Source of the DNA: Hyaloperonospora brassicae
Taxonomy: Eukaryota; Oomycota; Peronosporomycetes; Peronosporales; Peronosporaceae
Direction of reading: 5' to 3'
Length of the DNA stretch: 64,000 nucleotides
Assembly: GCA_947650285.1 (NCBI GenBank)
Contig: CANTFL010000108.1
Coordinates: forward strand, 222,408-286,407
Position numbers and translations under genes: made by a program. Below are positions 23,973-37,444 of the stretch, in pieces. The stretch's first letter is position 1, and every line of letters starts with the position of its first letter. The notes beneath the pieces were generated by a model, which had not been told where the DNA came from, did not search any database, and worked only from the letters and a program-made list of their open reading frames with translations.

Positions 23973-26124
23973 TTAGAACTGTGTGGCATGTACGTGCATT
24001 GTGCCTTGCCTGGAAATTTGTCCACAGCGCCGACGAGGTGCAGGATCAGGAGCTGCATTTGCGACCTCAAAAGCGGATGCTAAGCGGCGTGTTGACCATG
24101 TTGGCCGGCCTCGCGTCTCTGCTCGCACAGGATCACTGACAGCAACATCATTGGAGACTGCAAGCACACGCTCAAGAAGCATGCGCTTGCTATAACCCTC
24201 AACATCACCATAGGCATCTGCAATTCTATTTAATGCTGTCTCCATAGAAGGCAGAACAACATCTGCAACATTTGGCGGTGGTTAATGGACCAACCACCAA
24301 TGATGATCGAAGTCATAGAAGGTTAGCGGTTTCATTAACCGGCTGCGGCCGCGGCGGAATACCCCCACTGTCGATCTAAAAAGACCAAGACATATGTTGT
24401 CGACCTCTTTATTTAGCTCCTGCAAATGATGTATCTGGTATGCGCCGCGTAGTGCATGCACCGAGATCTTTCTCATCACCTGCAAAATAAAGCGGTCCCA
24501 ATCTTAGGTTGACCGTTGCCCGCTCTGCTGCATAATTCTGTACAATAGCAGCCAGCTGACCTTCACATGCAAGCCAAACTGCGCCATCCAATACCAGTAG
24601 ACGACCTGACAATACGCTTATCTATCAGTAACAGCATAAACCTCATGTGACTTAACTGAAAGATCCACTTACCTGTTGATGACCGATCCATTTCTTAAGA
24701 GCTGCATGTGCGCTTTCCACAAGTGACGTTGGGACGTGCCCATAATTCTTTATCCCGCGTAAGAATGCTGACACAAACCTCTCCTTGTACACCAGCCAAG
24801 TGTTATTGCAGTGGTGCGTAACGTGCGCTGGGATCTCACCATCAGGATTGCCTGGATGTTTAGCATTTGGTGGCAACTATTAAAATAAAACACGGTTAAG
24901 AAGCCTTCTGGATTAGGAAGACAAAAATTTAGCTGAAGTTGTTCTTGGTAACTTTCAACAGTGGTAGCACTGTTCAGAGCATTCCACGCCTTCATAAGTT
25001 TCTCCCATGCTTCTTATGTGAATCCTGCCTTGTGCTTGGCGAGAATATTTTCGTTGATATGCCACCTGCACAGCAAAATGTTGGCAGTAAAAAATGTTTC
25101 ATCAAGAGCACGTATGAGTGCAAGCTCACGATCAGTCGCAAAGGTGACATTTTTGGTGGGGAGGTTGTATTCTTCAAACACATCTCAAAGGTGATGCACA
25201 GCCCAACGGTAATCTACAGCTATCTCTCTTTAAAGTAAAGCATCATGCAAAGGTAAAGCTCTGGTGGGATGATGTGGCACCAACAACATGAAACAGAGGC
25301 ATTACAGACATGTTTGTCTTGTATGTTGCATCTAGTAGCCACACTTTACCGGCACAAAACGTTTGCCATAATTCACGGGCGCACGGTAAAATCACCAGTA
25401 GATGGGTGAGCTTCTGCTCACTGTCAATCTGTGAAAAGTGGTGGGCAGCACCACCAACGCTGTCCAGGAGAGCTGAAATGATTGAGCGGCTGTTGGGCAT
25501 CCGGGTTAGTTCCCTATTTCTAATCTTACGAACATCCTGGCCTGTCAGGATAACACCTTCATTCTGTTGAGATGAGCTGGTGATGCGGCTGTTTAGAACA
25601 AGTGCACGTAAATACTCCAATACTCTTTCATTTTTTTGGTGTGAGCAAGCCAGTGCGTCCCTGCGGATACGCGCTCAGATGCGCAAACGCCTCATGGTTG
25701 TGTTCAGCGTTGGTAATTCATCAAGCCATTGGATTTCTTGATTGCGTATGTTGGATCTGAAAGGATAGCCACTGCTCCGACTTGGCCTCATTCGCTTGCC
25801 TGGTCCAATCCACACAACAGGAGCGTTTTATTGTGAGCACTGATATTATAACACCTTAACATCGCCTTCCTTCCTATTGCCTACCCTCTTGGTACGCTTG
25901 ATAACAATGACATATCCATGTGATATTGCATGGGCCTTTACAGCAGCTTGAGCCTCAGCAATAGAGGCATGTCCAATTGTGAAGGAGGGGGTAAGGGTGT
26001 TCATTTTGATAGAGTTCATGTAACAGGGAAGGTTACAATTTGAAGGTGAGTGTCTTGTGGGTGTTGAAATTCTTACAGTTGCGTTCAATCTCTTTGACCA
26101 ATCACAAAATGTGGTTATAAACAA
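23973..26124 (-). pseudogene. FAR1-type MULE transposase of MULE-C
   Basis: The N-terminus at 26,124-25,890 reads ...TIGHASIAEAQAAVKAHAIS then HGYVIVIKRTKR, the FAR1-like DNA-binding start. At about 25,620-25,240 is the core WLLDATYKTNMSVMPLFHVV with the first catalytic Asp. At about 25,160-25,040 is FATDRELALIRALDE with the second Asp, then NILLCRWHINENI. At 24,876-24,660 is NYGHVPTSLVESAHAALKKW with the presumed catalytic Glu. At 24,610-24,440 is ACEGQLAAIVQNYAAERAT. A degraded SWIM-like zinc motif (CLGLFRSTVGVF) is at ~24,370. The C-terminal RGRPTWSTRRLASAFE is at ~24,100. DDE residues are all present, but frame changes near 25,830, 25,210, 25,030 and 24,480 break it. Some could be introns: GTAAGT at ~24,671 (minus strand), an acceptor-like TTGTCAG before ~24,610, and TTTTAATAG before ~24,876. 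Confidence 0.8.
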
Positions 26125-26183
26125 TCAAGATTAATTTTGGGGGAACGATGGTTAACATTAAAGTGGTGGATGGATAACGCTTC
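25893..26183 (-). repeat. MULE-C right terminal inverted repeat
   Basis: This is the inverted copy of 23,619-23,910. It includes the transposase start region, so promoter, ATG and N-terminus lie inside the repeat. Confidence 0.85.
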
Positions 26184-29100
26184 GCTATAATTAACGCCAT
26201 ATCTATAAACAGTGACAGAATGATGTGAGCCGTACGACTGATCGCGCCCATGCTAAATATCAAAAGTACAATTTTCGGTATTTTTTTGACTTGAGTGTCA
26301 TCGTCGCCAAAACCTATTCATATTTTGAGATTTGTGGTATTTATTAGTGCAGCAACTTTCATATTTTTTCACAAAAAATGAACTATAATTGTTCCTGGGC
26401 CCCATGATTTGTATAATTTACGCGCCTTACTTTGGTATGTCCCCGCAGAGGCAGCGCACTTTATAAATGATGGAACTTATGTAATATCATACATGCTATT
26501 CTACGTAGTCAATATTTATCGATTGGGCCCAGAAGCTTCTCTTGTGTGCTATTTGGTCTCCACTATGGACAGAACAGAAATTTATCGATACAGCATACGA
26601 ACCGCAAGGAATGGTTTTATCATTTCTTCCCTCAGCACTACCATTCTGGACCATCATAATGTTCCCTCAGCATAAAGTGTTTGTGGGCGTACAATACAGC
26701 ATATGTGTCATTGCGCATTTCCGAGACAACCTGCAACAGCACACCCTTACCTATTTTATAACAATTTAAAAAAAACAATTAAATATATCTGGCTGTTGAA
26801 GTCGATATTGTGCTTCAGTTCTTTTATTTTTTACCCTTCGGAAGGAGTCGTTCTATCACGGCACTCTCGCGAGGTATTTATAGAAATTTTCAATGCGATT
26901 ACGCCAGGAATTGGAACATTACTATAAGGCCAATTATGAGATCCGGTTGTATTTGAGCCTGCGTGGCCTTACAATGCAATAACCGGAAATAAAATTCATT
27001 CGGCTACGTCTTACGAGTCTAACATCTTTATTATAACCAGCAAATGACAATGGATGCAATGAGAATATAAATTTTATCCTTTGATGCATTTATCAAATAC
27101 GCACTGGTCGCTGTAACTGATTACAGAAATGTACGTATGCATATATATATATATATATTCGGCGGATCTGTATTCGCCGATGTGTGGTATCTTGATATAT
27201 CAGTCATGGTGCTTTAGTATCACCATTTCACATGTTATTACTTCAAGCGTATTGCAAATGTTACCTTCGTGCTTCGTTTTTTCACGATGCGTTTCACTGT
27301 ATAATTGTACAGTTATTTAAATACGACATGTATACACCGCAAAAATCGGAACTTTGAGGACTCACTGAAATCAAAGTTCAAATAAATCATATACACCTGC
27401 TTCACCTATATCTTTATTTTCACAATCGAACATCCTCGATTTTTCACATTGGATCTCTTTATTTGTTTCTTATGTGGATATAAGTACAAACTGCTGTAAG
27501 GATTTTTCTTCCGCTTTCTTGTCGACGCTGATCACCACAGCGCTTGTATCGTTACGTTTAATTTATTACATATCAATTCTAAATATGGCCTCGCTCCGCC
27601 TTTCTATGTATAAGTCCTCGCCTTCACACATTTTGGAGTTTAATGACATTGTTTGAATAAGGAACGTCACTTCTTGCGAAAATTTCATGCAAATAAATAT
27701 TTATTCGAAAATTTAGAATCACCGAATATATTTTGTGCTAGTCAAAGGATTGATATTTCAACGCATCTCCATCTATTTTAGCTCTTCGTCCATCTAGATT
27801 TGACAATGCGTGACATTAATTGTCTTTTTCTAGTGCACAATGTAGGTCATGGATCGCAAAAGGTGGTCGACGTTTGCAGGTAGTCGTTCTTCTTTGGTTA
27901 TGTTTCATCTGCTCTACTACTTGATGTAACATTTATAGGCACGGAAACGGATGTTCTTCTCATGGACGCCCTGCAAAATGTTTTATTCTTTTGGACGAGC
28001 AAAAATAAGATTATATCGCAATCAATATATTAGTGAGGAAGTAGAACTTCTAATTATTATAAATTACACCCCATTGTTATCTCTGGGTTGATTGGCTTGC
28101 ATAAAATTGTTGGTGACATATCATCCAATATGAAAATGATCATTGAGTTCGTATATCGTTAGTTGTCCCTAGTTAAAGTGGACCCATATGTAGGGGTGGT
28201 TCCCTGGGGTAGTGATGCAGTAGGCTAATTCTTAAGATAATGACTGCCAATTTAATACCCTCAACGTGAAAATCACAAATATAGGAGGGTGACAATTGCA
28301 GCATGCTTCGTACAGTAGCTGAAAACCCTGCCAATTCCTCTCAAAAACCATGGTTGGAATATACCGGACATATTAGGCGTTTGCGTACCCAAAAATACCT
28401 AACCAATCCAAAAACCCAAGTCTACCCATATTGAAAAGATCATTATAATGGGCATTTACATTGCGTATGCTGAAAACCTTATCAATGCCGTGAAAGAATA
28501 GCGGTCTGATAAAGCGTGTATCAACGCTTTGCTGTAACTAGCCACTGTAACATAAATAATTTTATATATATAAATTTGTTACGTAGGAAGGCTACATCAG
28601 AATTTGCGGAGGTAGCGCGTCTTATACTTCTTAACGTTAATGTCTTATTGTTATATCATCAGTCATATTCATTTGGACTCCTAGATCAAGGGGCCCCAAT
28701 GAGTCCTGGGACCATTTGTTTTTATGATTCTTAAATAATTGTAAACATGTATATAACATTTCGTCTTAACTGACATTTGAGCTAACGCCTTCCTCAAGCG
28801 TACGTGTAAGCTAGCAAAGTGTCGTTCTCACCCCGTTATATTCAGTACTTCCGCCTTATTTATATTGCAGTCTCTGATGTATTGACATTTGATTCTTTAA
28901 GACATCGTGCGCCAACCTTCACATGACGGGGATTGAATTATACGTTTGCCAATATTCTGATCTGTCTTCGAACTACAATTTATCTTGGTCCTAGAATAAA
29001 TGATTCAGGACTATATACACACACCTCGCTCAATCCACTGTATGAACAAATGAATACGTTTGTAGACAAAATTTAATTGCAAATAAATCGGTTAATTACA

Positions 29101-30440
29101 GCGAAACTATTTGACATACAAAGCGATGTGACCTGCCGGCGTCTTGCTTAGATGGCCAAAATTATTGCCCCGCCAGAAGGCCATAAGATCGTTTGAATAA
29201 GCCTGTAGAAGTGTTAGAATGTAAGACGTAAATTCTAGATGATACCTCTACATGTGGAATGAAAGTATATTGGATCTATAAAAATTAGGGCTGTTAGGTT
29301 AAAAAGATTACAGTATCCTAAACCGTAGAAGAAAGCGTCGGTGATATACTGTAAATATAATATAAAATAGGTTACAAGTAGCAATCTCGTTTGCTAGAAT
29401 GAAGTCGCTGAGCATAAAGTAATGCATTATTCTTCCCCAAATTTCGTTTGTAAGCGACGTAGATTTTCTAAATACTTTGCTGGTAAACGCCCGTTTATAA
29501 AAAATTTACTGATCCGCTTTCGGTAAATATTAAATACAATGATGGCTATTTGTTCATAAAATTTAAGTCGTTCTTATCGTCACAAAACTTGTAAATCTGC
29601 AATCTAACCATTAGCTGGCAGTCGAGGGGGACAGCTTTTATTAACAAGCTAAATTGTATATTTCTTAAAACACGGATATCCAGGCTGACAGATTGCTCTT
29701 TTTGGTATCACTGCCTGGTTAAACAGCTGAGAAGCAATCCTTAAAAATTAATATTTGTTAAGCAGTGTGAAAGAGCCTTATATTTAGGTCTTCATCGCTT
29801 TATGGTCGTGTCATTCGACACTACTATATGCTAATTTAGACTGCTGCACGTAATATGCAGTCAATCAGTCTTTTAATAGTTACTAAGCTTCTACATTCTA
29901 TCGTTAGTCGTGTTAATTTCATATATTTAGAGATTTTGGTTATGCTTAATAGTAGAAAGACCTGACAATTTGTGGCAATAGGCGGTCAATACCTAACTTT
30001 GCACCCAATTAATATCTCACTTTATTCAAAACTTTGCTAATTATTAATTGCATAAATTAACATGCGAAAATGCTAGATAATCGCTGTATATATCCTGGGT
30101 CGGAAAGGCATCAAAATTTCTTGATACCTTTGCTGTTCCATGAGATTTTTGGATCAGTTAAAGTACTGCTTGTACGTGGTTTGTCGACACATCCATATCA
30201 GATCGCTATGTATACTACCCTAACATTAATTCTCCGACCCCATCCGAACTCTAGTTGGGGTATACCCAGGACGAATTTGTCTAAATTTTGTGTAGATATA
30301 TGTTTATCAAATGTAAGTGTATAGGGGAGCTAAAGAGTTATAATTTATGTGAAGGCTGGATTTAAATAGCTAGATTGCAAATTATTAAAGCTTTATAACG
30401 GCCTGTTTGCTAAAAAAAACAGCGTTCGATGCCAATGGCA
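26184..30440. other. AT-rich stretch, nothing firmly recognised
   Basis: 26,409-26,770 has two overlapping plus frames that together look protein-like (EPQGMVLSFLPSALPFWTII), possibly the remnant of a membrane protein with one frameshift, but no family can be named. The rest, including 27,141-27,158 (AT)9, shows no gene. Confidence 0.4.
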
Positions 30441-30452
30441 CTCTGGTGAGTG

Positions 30453-31240
30453 TCAAGACAGCGAGGGATACCCCAGAAAGACCTTTCGGCTGCTCCTGCT
30501 GGTGGTATTGAGCATGCGCTGAATGCAGTAGATCTCGATTGCGTGCAAATCTTTACTGAACAGACGTTAGGACAAGTTCGCAGCCAGTCGGTCCAGCTTG
30601 TTAAGCATCAGTAGCAAGATTAGCCCGTACTGCTGCGGGGCGCCAAAACGTACTTATTGCGTCAACGGCTAAAAAACCAGGACAGTAGTGCTTACACTTA
30701 ATTTTTGCTATGTGCCACTAGCTAGCAGGCCCAGAGAGGTTACTCAGGAATGGTTGTTTATTTGATCATGTTCGTTGTGTGAGCTGGGAAAGGGTCAAAA
30801 ATGCCCCCGGCGACTTATAGCAGTCTGTATTTATAAATGCGTTTGTTCAAATGACCAAATCTGTGCAGCTTGCGCATGGACTTAATGACGTTTCGCGCTC
30901 CGCGGGCCTTGATGTAGTGATTGCCAAGAAACGATAGTGACTGCATCTCGGCGACATCGATATTCTCCAACAATGCGTCATGATACCGCGGAAAATTGCT
31001 TGTTAAGCACGCAGCCATCAGCTGAAAATGCTTCATAAAGCAGCCATCAGAAAGAAAAGGCTACATATACGCAGATACCAGTTTTTAGGTAGATCTCGTG
31101 CGCCTAGTTTTTTCTATTGGACAGATCCTCGATTAGTGGTTCCTGAAACAGCCGAAGAACCTACGTTTTTTAGGTTCTGTTTCTACACTCGTTCGGCGTC
31201 GTTTCGCTGGTAGTTCATCGCATGTAATACCATTTCTCTC
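30453..31240 (-). pseudogene. Broken unknown gene, distal part
   Basis: Minus-strand frames read as protein with stops and frame changes. The upstream block (31,240-31,130) has a basic, NLS-like run (PAKRRRTSVETEPKKRR). 31,036-30,815 contains EMQSLSFLGNHYIKARGARN. 30,640-30,455 contains YGLILLLMLNKLDRLAANLS, then an in-frame stop, then HAIEIYCIQRMLNTTSRSSR and a final stop at 30,453-30,455. The GC content is higher than in the surrounding DNA. It probably belongs with the two blocks just upstream on the same strand (31,431-32,885). The family is unknown to me. Confidence 0.4.
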
Positions 31241-31430
31241 TTGTTCAGCCTTAGGATGTGTCTTGTTGTAGACTTAAGCATCCACCATTGAAACGAGAAA
31301 GGTTAGCTTATGGTAGGCTGGATTTTTTGTTCATTCAAGGCGAATTAATCAAGAAATATTGAGTGAATCGGTACATCGCTCTTGCTGGATTTAGCCTCGA
31401 TGGGTTTTGATTGCAGACTTAATTCGTGCT

Positions 31431-31986
31431 TTAGAATTGATGCGATGACAAAGCCAGAAGGTCGTTGATGAACTGATCTTGCCGGTTGACGTACGCTTTA
31501 AAACGTGTGAATTCCAGTCCGACTTCCTTATTCCAATTTAATGATAAATAATGACGCATAAGGTAAGCGATTAGCGCCTCAACTACCTTTCTGCTCACAT
31601 TTAAATGTGGAGTCGTCAGGCCGTTAGACGCGCTACAGAGCGGGGTCGTGATAGACTGAAACTTTTCTGGAATATCCGAATCGAAGACATCTAGCGGTTT
31701 GAGAGAGGCGACTGTGTCAGGTTATCCCCCTCTTTATACCCGAGTAACATATCTGGTTTTGGACGGTGTATCGGGGATACACGCGAAGGCCTTGTTCGTC
31801 GATGTCATGTTCTACGACTCCGGGTAAAGAAATCTACTTTTTAGAAAACGCCACTCCACAACAAAAAGAGTGAGATGTCAAGCACTTCGAAATGACTGCG
31901 TTAATATCAAACCTATCAAGAAAACAATTGATGTAGCTGTGAAAACCAGGAGCGATGCCGAACGTTTCTCCTTCTTTACAGCGGTG
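31431..31986 (-). pseudogene. Broken unknown gene, middle part
   Basis: From ~31,986 the frame reads ECHLRYVFHRCKEGETFGIA, PGFHSYINCFLDRFDINAVI, a stop, then EHDIDEQGLRVYPRYTVQNQ. After one frame change it continues for about 95 codons: PDTVASLKPLDVFDSDIPEK, HLNVSRKVVEALIAYLMRHY, LNWNKEVGLEFTRFKAYVNR. The stop is at 31,431-31,433. Such long protein-like runs are not expected by chance in this AT-rich region. I could not assign a family; candidates are a transposon-encoded protein or a captured gene. Confidence 0.45.
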
Positions 31987-32392
31987 GAAGACGTACCTGA
32001 GATGACACTCTAACCTTTAAGTGATCAAGCACATCGATGAGCGACGTTGCCGGAGAAAATGTGGGCTACATAATGGCCGACTGATCACGAAGTTGTGCGC
32101 GGCACTAGAATATTTGGAGATTGGTAAGTTACGTGGGCAAATTCAATGGCAAGCGAATAACACGTGTCGAGTTAGTCTTAGTTAGAAAAGAACGACAGAT
32201 TTTGCTCTTTCGAAGTTATGATGTGGATCGAACGGACGGATAATATGTCGCTTAAATCAATAGACATGTTTGACTTTTGCAGCATTGAGGGTCCTATGCG
32301 CGCCCGAATAGGAACCAAAGCAGACTAAACAGCTCCGCAAATTGTGGTATTCAGCACCTGTAACCGCTGTGGAATACCCTAACACTATATTT

Positions 32393-32885
32393 TTACTCTA
32401 ATTCCGACTTTGTACGCGCTAAGGCTTTGTACACAACGTGTGCTGGCTCACGCTCTATGCTATGGCGTTGCAGCGTTTGAACTTTCTTGCGCAGGTTCTT
32501 GTCGATTACTGCTCGATGCTCTTGGAGCTGTTTCAAAAACCAGTTCTTGGCCTGTCGAAATTACGTAATGACCGATTATCAAGCAAAAAGAAGTATCTTT
32601 CGGCCATTTTTAAACGCGACGTTCATGCCGAATTGTCGATTATAAATTTGCAGACGATAGCAGCCCTCTCGCGCTGCATGCACGCTCGCAGGAATTCCAA
32701 ATTATTCTCTTACTATTTGAGAAGCTTTAAGTACAAGCGTTTTGCGTTCTCACGGGCCCCCTTCGTGTCGGTAGGCGCGATGATGCCCAGATTCATTGTT
32801 CGTATGGGTTGTCGAAGCTTGAATGTCATTTGCATAATATACGAGCGAATCATCTCATTTTCGTCGGAGAATTCGAAGATTGGGT
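32393..32885 (-). pseudogene. Broken unknown gene, proximal part
   Basis: The minus strand reads FEFSDENEMIRSYIMQMTFK, RTMNLGIIAPTDTKGARENA, two stops, NNLEFLRACMQRERAAIVCK, then after a frame change KNWFLKQLQEHRAVIDKNLR, KKVQTLQRHSIEREPAHVVY and a stop at 32,393-32,395. The last block is a charged amphipathic helix. The 152-codon plus-strand ORF over the same interval is its shadow. Confidence 0.45.
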
Positions 32886-32989
32886 ATTATTGGTGAAATA
32901 TGTGATTATCTTAGTTTTGTATAGTGGTAACAGTAAAACACAGTCTTTCCACCACAAACGTCGTAGAAGTGGCCGTGGGAGTTTTTTTG

Positions 32990-35900
32990 TCAATCTGCTC
33001 TCTGATTGGTTTTATAAATTGTAATTAAGAATTATAACTTGCTAATGAATTCGAAAGTATCATCACACTGACCATTTTGGTCGATAAATACAATGCGATT
33101 TTCAAGTTCGGTAAGAGAATTAATATTTTATATCCATTTATTGTATGATAGTGGGTCCGCTCTTTAAAATTACAATGCAGGGAAAGATTCTTAAACTGGC
33201 AACTTTGTCTCAGCAACAATTTTGAAAACTGCCGGAACATATTACTGTGATGGTTTACTTGTCTTGGCTTCCTAAATTTGTAAGACAGATGCGCTGTATG
33301 TCCAACCAACATATAGCTCGTTGTTGCTTACAAATGACCGATCTAATAAGATCTATTAGCCAGGAGACCGAGCATAAGCTCATTAATGGGCTCTAAATTT
33401 CATGGAAAATGGCGTAATGATCGTAACGCTTGGATACTACCTATTACAAACTATTCTTATAATTAAATGAGATTTAATGAAATATAATGCATTAGATGGC
33501 GCAGATATGGCACATTTTAATCATCATTTTCGACTTGATTCTGCCCCAGACTTCTTCCCTAGGGATTCAATAGTATAGCACGCAATAAGATAATGCAATT
33601 ATATCAGATAATCGTTTCATTTCGTCGAGCCCTAATGAAGGTATGCTGCGATGTACAAGTCGACCAGGACGAATTTTTTTGACATGTGGGCAGTAGAAAC
33701 TTTTTACACAACGGAAATTGACTTGGTTATGCAATAGCGAGAAATGGTTAAGTGTATGTGAATTTTAAGCCAATAGCTGCCTGTTCCTCAACTGATAATT
33801 TTTTTGCTTTTTGTCTCATCTCTATAACCATCTTCTAATTCGAATCAGATTTCTGTCTCTTAATTCTCGCATACTTTTATTGTCATCGATGTCGAGCGTC
33901 AACATGAGCTTCTCTCGATAGATTCTTTGGTATTACATTGATGTGTTTGCGTTTTATATATAAGAATTTCAAAGATCACAATATGTATCCATTTGAATTA
34001 AAGCATTCAATGACAATACATCTATCGCTTTAAATATTTCTGCTATTGATAGACTAATTTACCTTTCAAATTCAAAACTTATCTTGTACCTTTCTTTATA
34101 AAACCATAATCTTTATTTACATAATCTGCCCTGCATATAACCAATTTAAATCATCTACTGTTATTGCGCTAAGTACACATATATCCGATGCGCGAAGCTC
34201 GTTTTTTTCGAATTTTTCTGTGTGTAGCTTTGTTGTACGTATAAACAAAAAACGATTTTTAATTATTCTCTGCTGCGAAAATATTATTAAAACACTTCAT
34301 ATTTGCTCTTGATAGTTTGAATCAATGATCAATTTGTGTTGTGCTAAGTCTTCAGTCCTGTTTAGTCATATAAGTGATAAAAAAATTATTTTACCCGGCA
34401 GAATTCGGCAACTATAGTGACTGAATGTTTTTACAAAATATTAAAATTCAAAAATATATGCACGCAATGCTACCATCTTCGTTTGATTATCAACGTGTTA
34501 TTATAATTATAATTGTTGATAGGAAAGTAGGAGATTTGCTTATATGCATTTATTGTTTGGATTGTTCAGCCAAGCATTTATCGTATTAGTATCATCGCCG
34601 TCATTTTTTTTTACTAAATACATAATAGTTTGGCCTCAAATAGCATGCCTTGGTAGAAAAAAGTGCACAGGAAGGATCCCAGCAATTTATTGTACACATA
34701 GTAAGAAATAATAAAATAACCATGTTATTTAAAAAAAATTGTGCTCTGAAGAGTACATCACTAAACACGAGACGAAAACATGAAAAAGGACTTTTGTATT
34801 ATAAAACAAGCTAATGTAAACCAAAATATCGAATGTGCGATTAAATTGACACTACTGCAATCATGCCAATGGTTAAACGTACATCTTTAATCATGCTTTT
34901 ATATGTATTAAAGAGTCCAAGTATTTTTATCCTTACCCAAAACGCGAGAGGATGAATATTCGTTGACGCTGAAAGCCTAAAATAACAGTGCTGAATCTCT
35001 TGATGGCTCAACTACTATGATCTAGACGCTTTCATCGGATCTTATGATGAACCGACGTAGTATTATTCAGGTATATAACTTATATGTGCTTGGCATCAAC
35101 GAATACGATTATCCTCTCCCTTTCTACTATAACGCATACATATGTGTTATATAGATAGTAAGCTGGTATGTTTGCGATGACGTTAATACATCCAACAATT
35201 ATATATGTATATAAAAGAATGCCAGTAACTTTACATTTGCGAAAACATCGGCATAAAAATATATACCATTGCTGATATCGATGTTTGCATAGCCTTTTTA
35301 GCAAAGATATTACCATATCGATGGTCGACGTTATCGACTCTGGTTGAGTAAAGGTCTTCGGCAAGTAGAATAGCTTATAGTTTGGGTCAAAAATGAAGTC
35401 ATAGCTTAATAAGTGTCGGCAACATTTGTAAAATTTATGTAATTGCGATTACATGCAATTTGTGTACATTTATAACGTTGCTGACTTGTTTGTACTATCT
35501 TTACAAAATCTTGACAAAGTGTGGAGTAAACAATTCACTAAGTGATGCGTCTAAGCAAAAAGCGTTTAAGACTTTTCTTTCTTCATGGGCAATACGAAAA
35601 GAGTTGAATTAATTATACTCGTGAAACGAGAGTCCATCGTGAAGCCGAAACACATGCAAGAACAAGCGCTCACTGCTACTAGCTGCCAAAGGCAAAAAGA
35701 TCAAGCAAGTTCTTCTAGACGCAAATTAAAGCTCGTGAAACACGAAGTATTCTATTTCAGTTGTACATATTTTGCGAGGACGCGTTTCGTTTCTCTCGCT
35801 TAATAATTAAGTATACATAATTTGAGAAACCTGAAATCAATTACAATGCAACGGGAACGAAATACTTCTCGAAATTACGAAAAATTGTATATGATCGATT

Positions 35901-37440
35901 GATATATTTTACCAGCGATTGACAATCGAACATCAGTAATTGTCTAATGATCTTTCTCTATCGATAATCAACAACGTTTGGATAAACACAAACGGCAGAC
36001 CCTTACCCTTCCTTTCAATGTTGAATGCGCTTTATCGGCAAGGAGACTTTTTGTATATCTGTATCGTATTTGTCACGCATATATGTGCTCGCACATACCG
36101 TTCCTATGGCTGATATTTTTTGGTATATATGCAATATGAAATACATTTTTCAAAATATGGGATGCGTTTTTCTATAACATCATTTGATGTCCTGTCGAAG
36201 TATGAAATCTTTTTTGCATTTATGTGTTTCAGTTTCCCGGTGTCCAAGGTTATCTACAAGTATCTATTGAATTTTATATGTTATATATATAAAACGTTTT
36301 GTACATCTTTTTCATTAAAAGGTAAATTCTTGTATGTTTTAATGAATGATATTAGTGTATATAGACAATCATAGCAATACAATATATATCAGAAAAGCAT
36401 GTATATGTTCAGTACGTGCGATAAGTTGTAAATTTGCATACCTATTCACTCCAATTATATGCTCTACTGCATCATTCTGAACAAATTTCCTATTAGGTAG
36501 TTGTTGTAAAGAGAAAGTTATTTGTAACATTATTGATATTTCCATTTAGGATCCTGATTTACAGTCCCGTCTTGCCTATTTCACAATAATGGACAAATCT
36601 TTTTCATCTTTCGTCATCCTTGTATCCTGCGAATATATGAAGTCAATCACGAATCTAAGAAACTGCGATTTCCTTAATGATATGTACCTGATCAAAAATA
36701 GTCAGAACAATACCGTTTTCCAACATGTTGTGGTAGCGCCTCGCTAATACAATTAAAAAGGTTCGATATAACGATCAGTAATGTGCGACGTGACGATTAG
36801 TAATGTGGTACGTGAAGATTTGTAATGTGCGATGGACAACTAGTAATGCTTAAGTAGAAAATTGGTTGTCCAGTCGAATTCTACAGTAGGATTGAGGGTG
36901 GCAGAAGGCAATGAGATCTGAGGACTTATACATCTTAATTGCAGAATGTGATGAAGGGTTCAGATGCCATTTCTTTCACTTTCATGTGATTCCCTTTGCA
37001 TGTAAAGAATGCCTTGTAGTGACTAATCTATTACCCATTTTATTTGGATGCCATTTTTTTTGTTTTTACTCCATGACAATTTATAATTAGGATGTTTCTT
37101 AGCTACATGACAACTTTGCTTCATTTATGTGGGCGCTCAACTAAATCTTGTTAATCATTTGTGATTAAACAGATATAAAAATATCACTCTATTTTCATTC
37201 CTCGAAATAAATATAAGGTGCTTTTTCGACATCTTCGTTTTGTGAGGTTTGTTAGACGAACGCTGCATGCACGCCAGGGCTTGCAGGCAAGTTCAATGTC
37301 TTGCCTTAGAGGTAAACGAAATATGGGAAACCGACATTAATATGTATGAACGTAATTACTAGCTTGCGGTACTTTTTTTGCTACCCCTAGCCGATAAAAA
37401 CCACTTGGCAATGAACTCGTGTCTGTACCGTTTCATGGCG
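32990..37440. other. AT-rich stretch without recognisable genes
   Basis: There are only short AT-driven frames. The one structured item is the 22-bp tandem repeat at 36,771-36,849. Confidence 0.5.
36771..36849. repeat. Tandem repeat, 22-bp unit, about 3.6 copies
   Basis: The unit ACGATCAGTAATGTGCGACG recurs at 36,771, 36,793, 36,815 and (partial) 36,836, with the core AGTAATG or TGTAATG kept. Confidence 0.7.
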
Positions 37441-37444
37441 GTAT

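Larger units (their letters stand above)
23619..26183. mobile_element. MULE-C: FAR1-type Mutator-like element with ~290-bp inverted repeats
   Basis: GAAGCGTTATCCATCCACCA at 23,619 is mirrored by its complement ending at 26,183. Similarity extends about 290 bp inward on each side (to ~23,910 and ~25,893) with few mismatches. Almost the whole interior is one minus-strand transposase. The flanking 9-mers (TTTATTTGG and GCTATAATT) do not match. The family differs from MULE-A and MULE-B: the end sequences are unrelated. It is the best preserved DNA transposon in the window. Confidence 0.85.

Noticed and set aside
30453..32885. Viral (large DNA virus) origin for the unknown decayed gene
   Set aside because: Considered because such insertions occur in some oomycetes, but no viral hallmark motif was seen, so no claim is made.
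32438..32896. 152-codon plus-strand ORF
   Set aside because: The minus strand of the same interval reads as much better protein in shifting frames; this ORF is its shadow.
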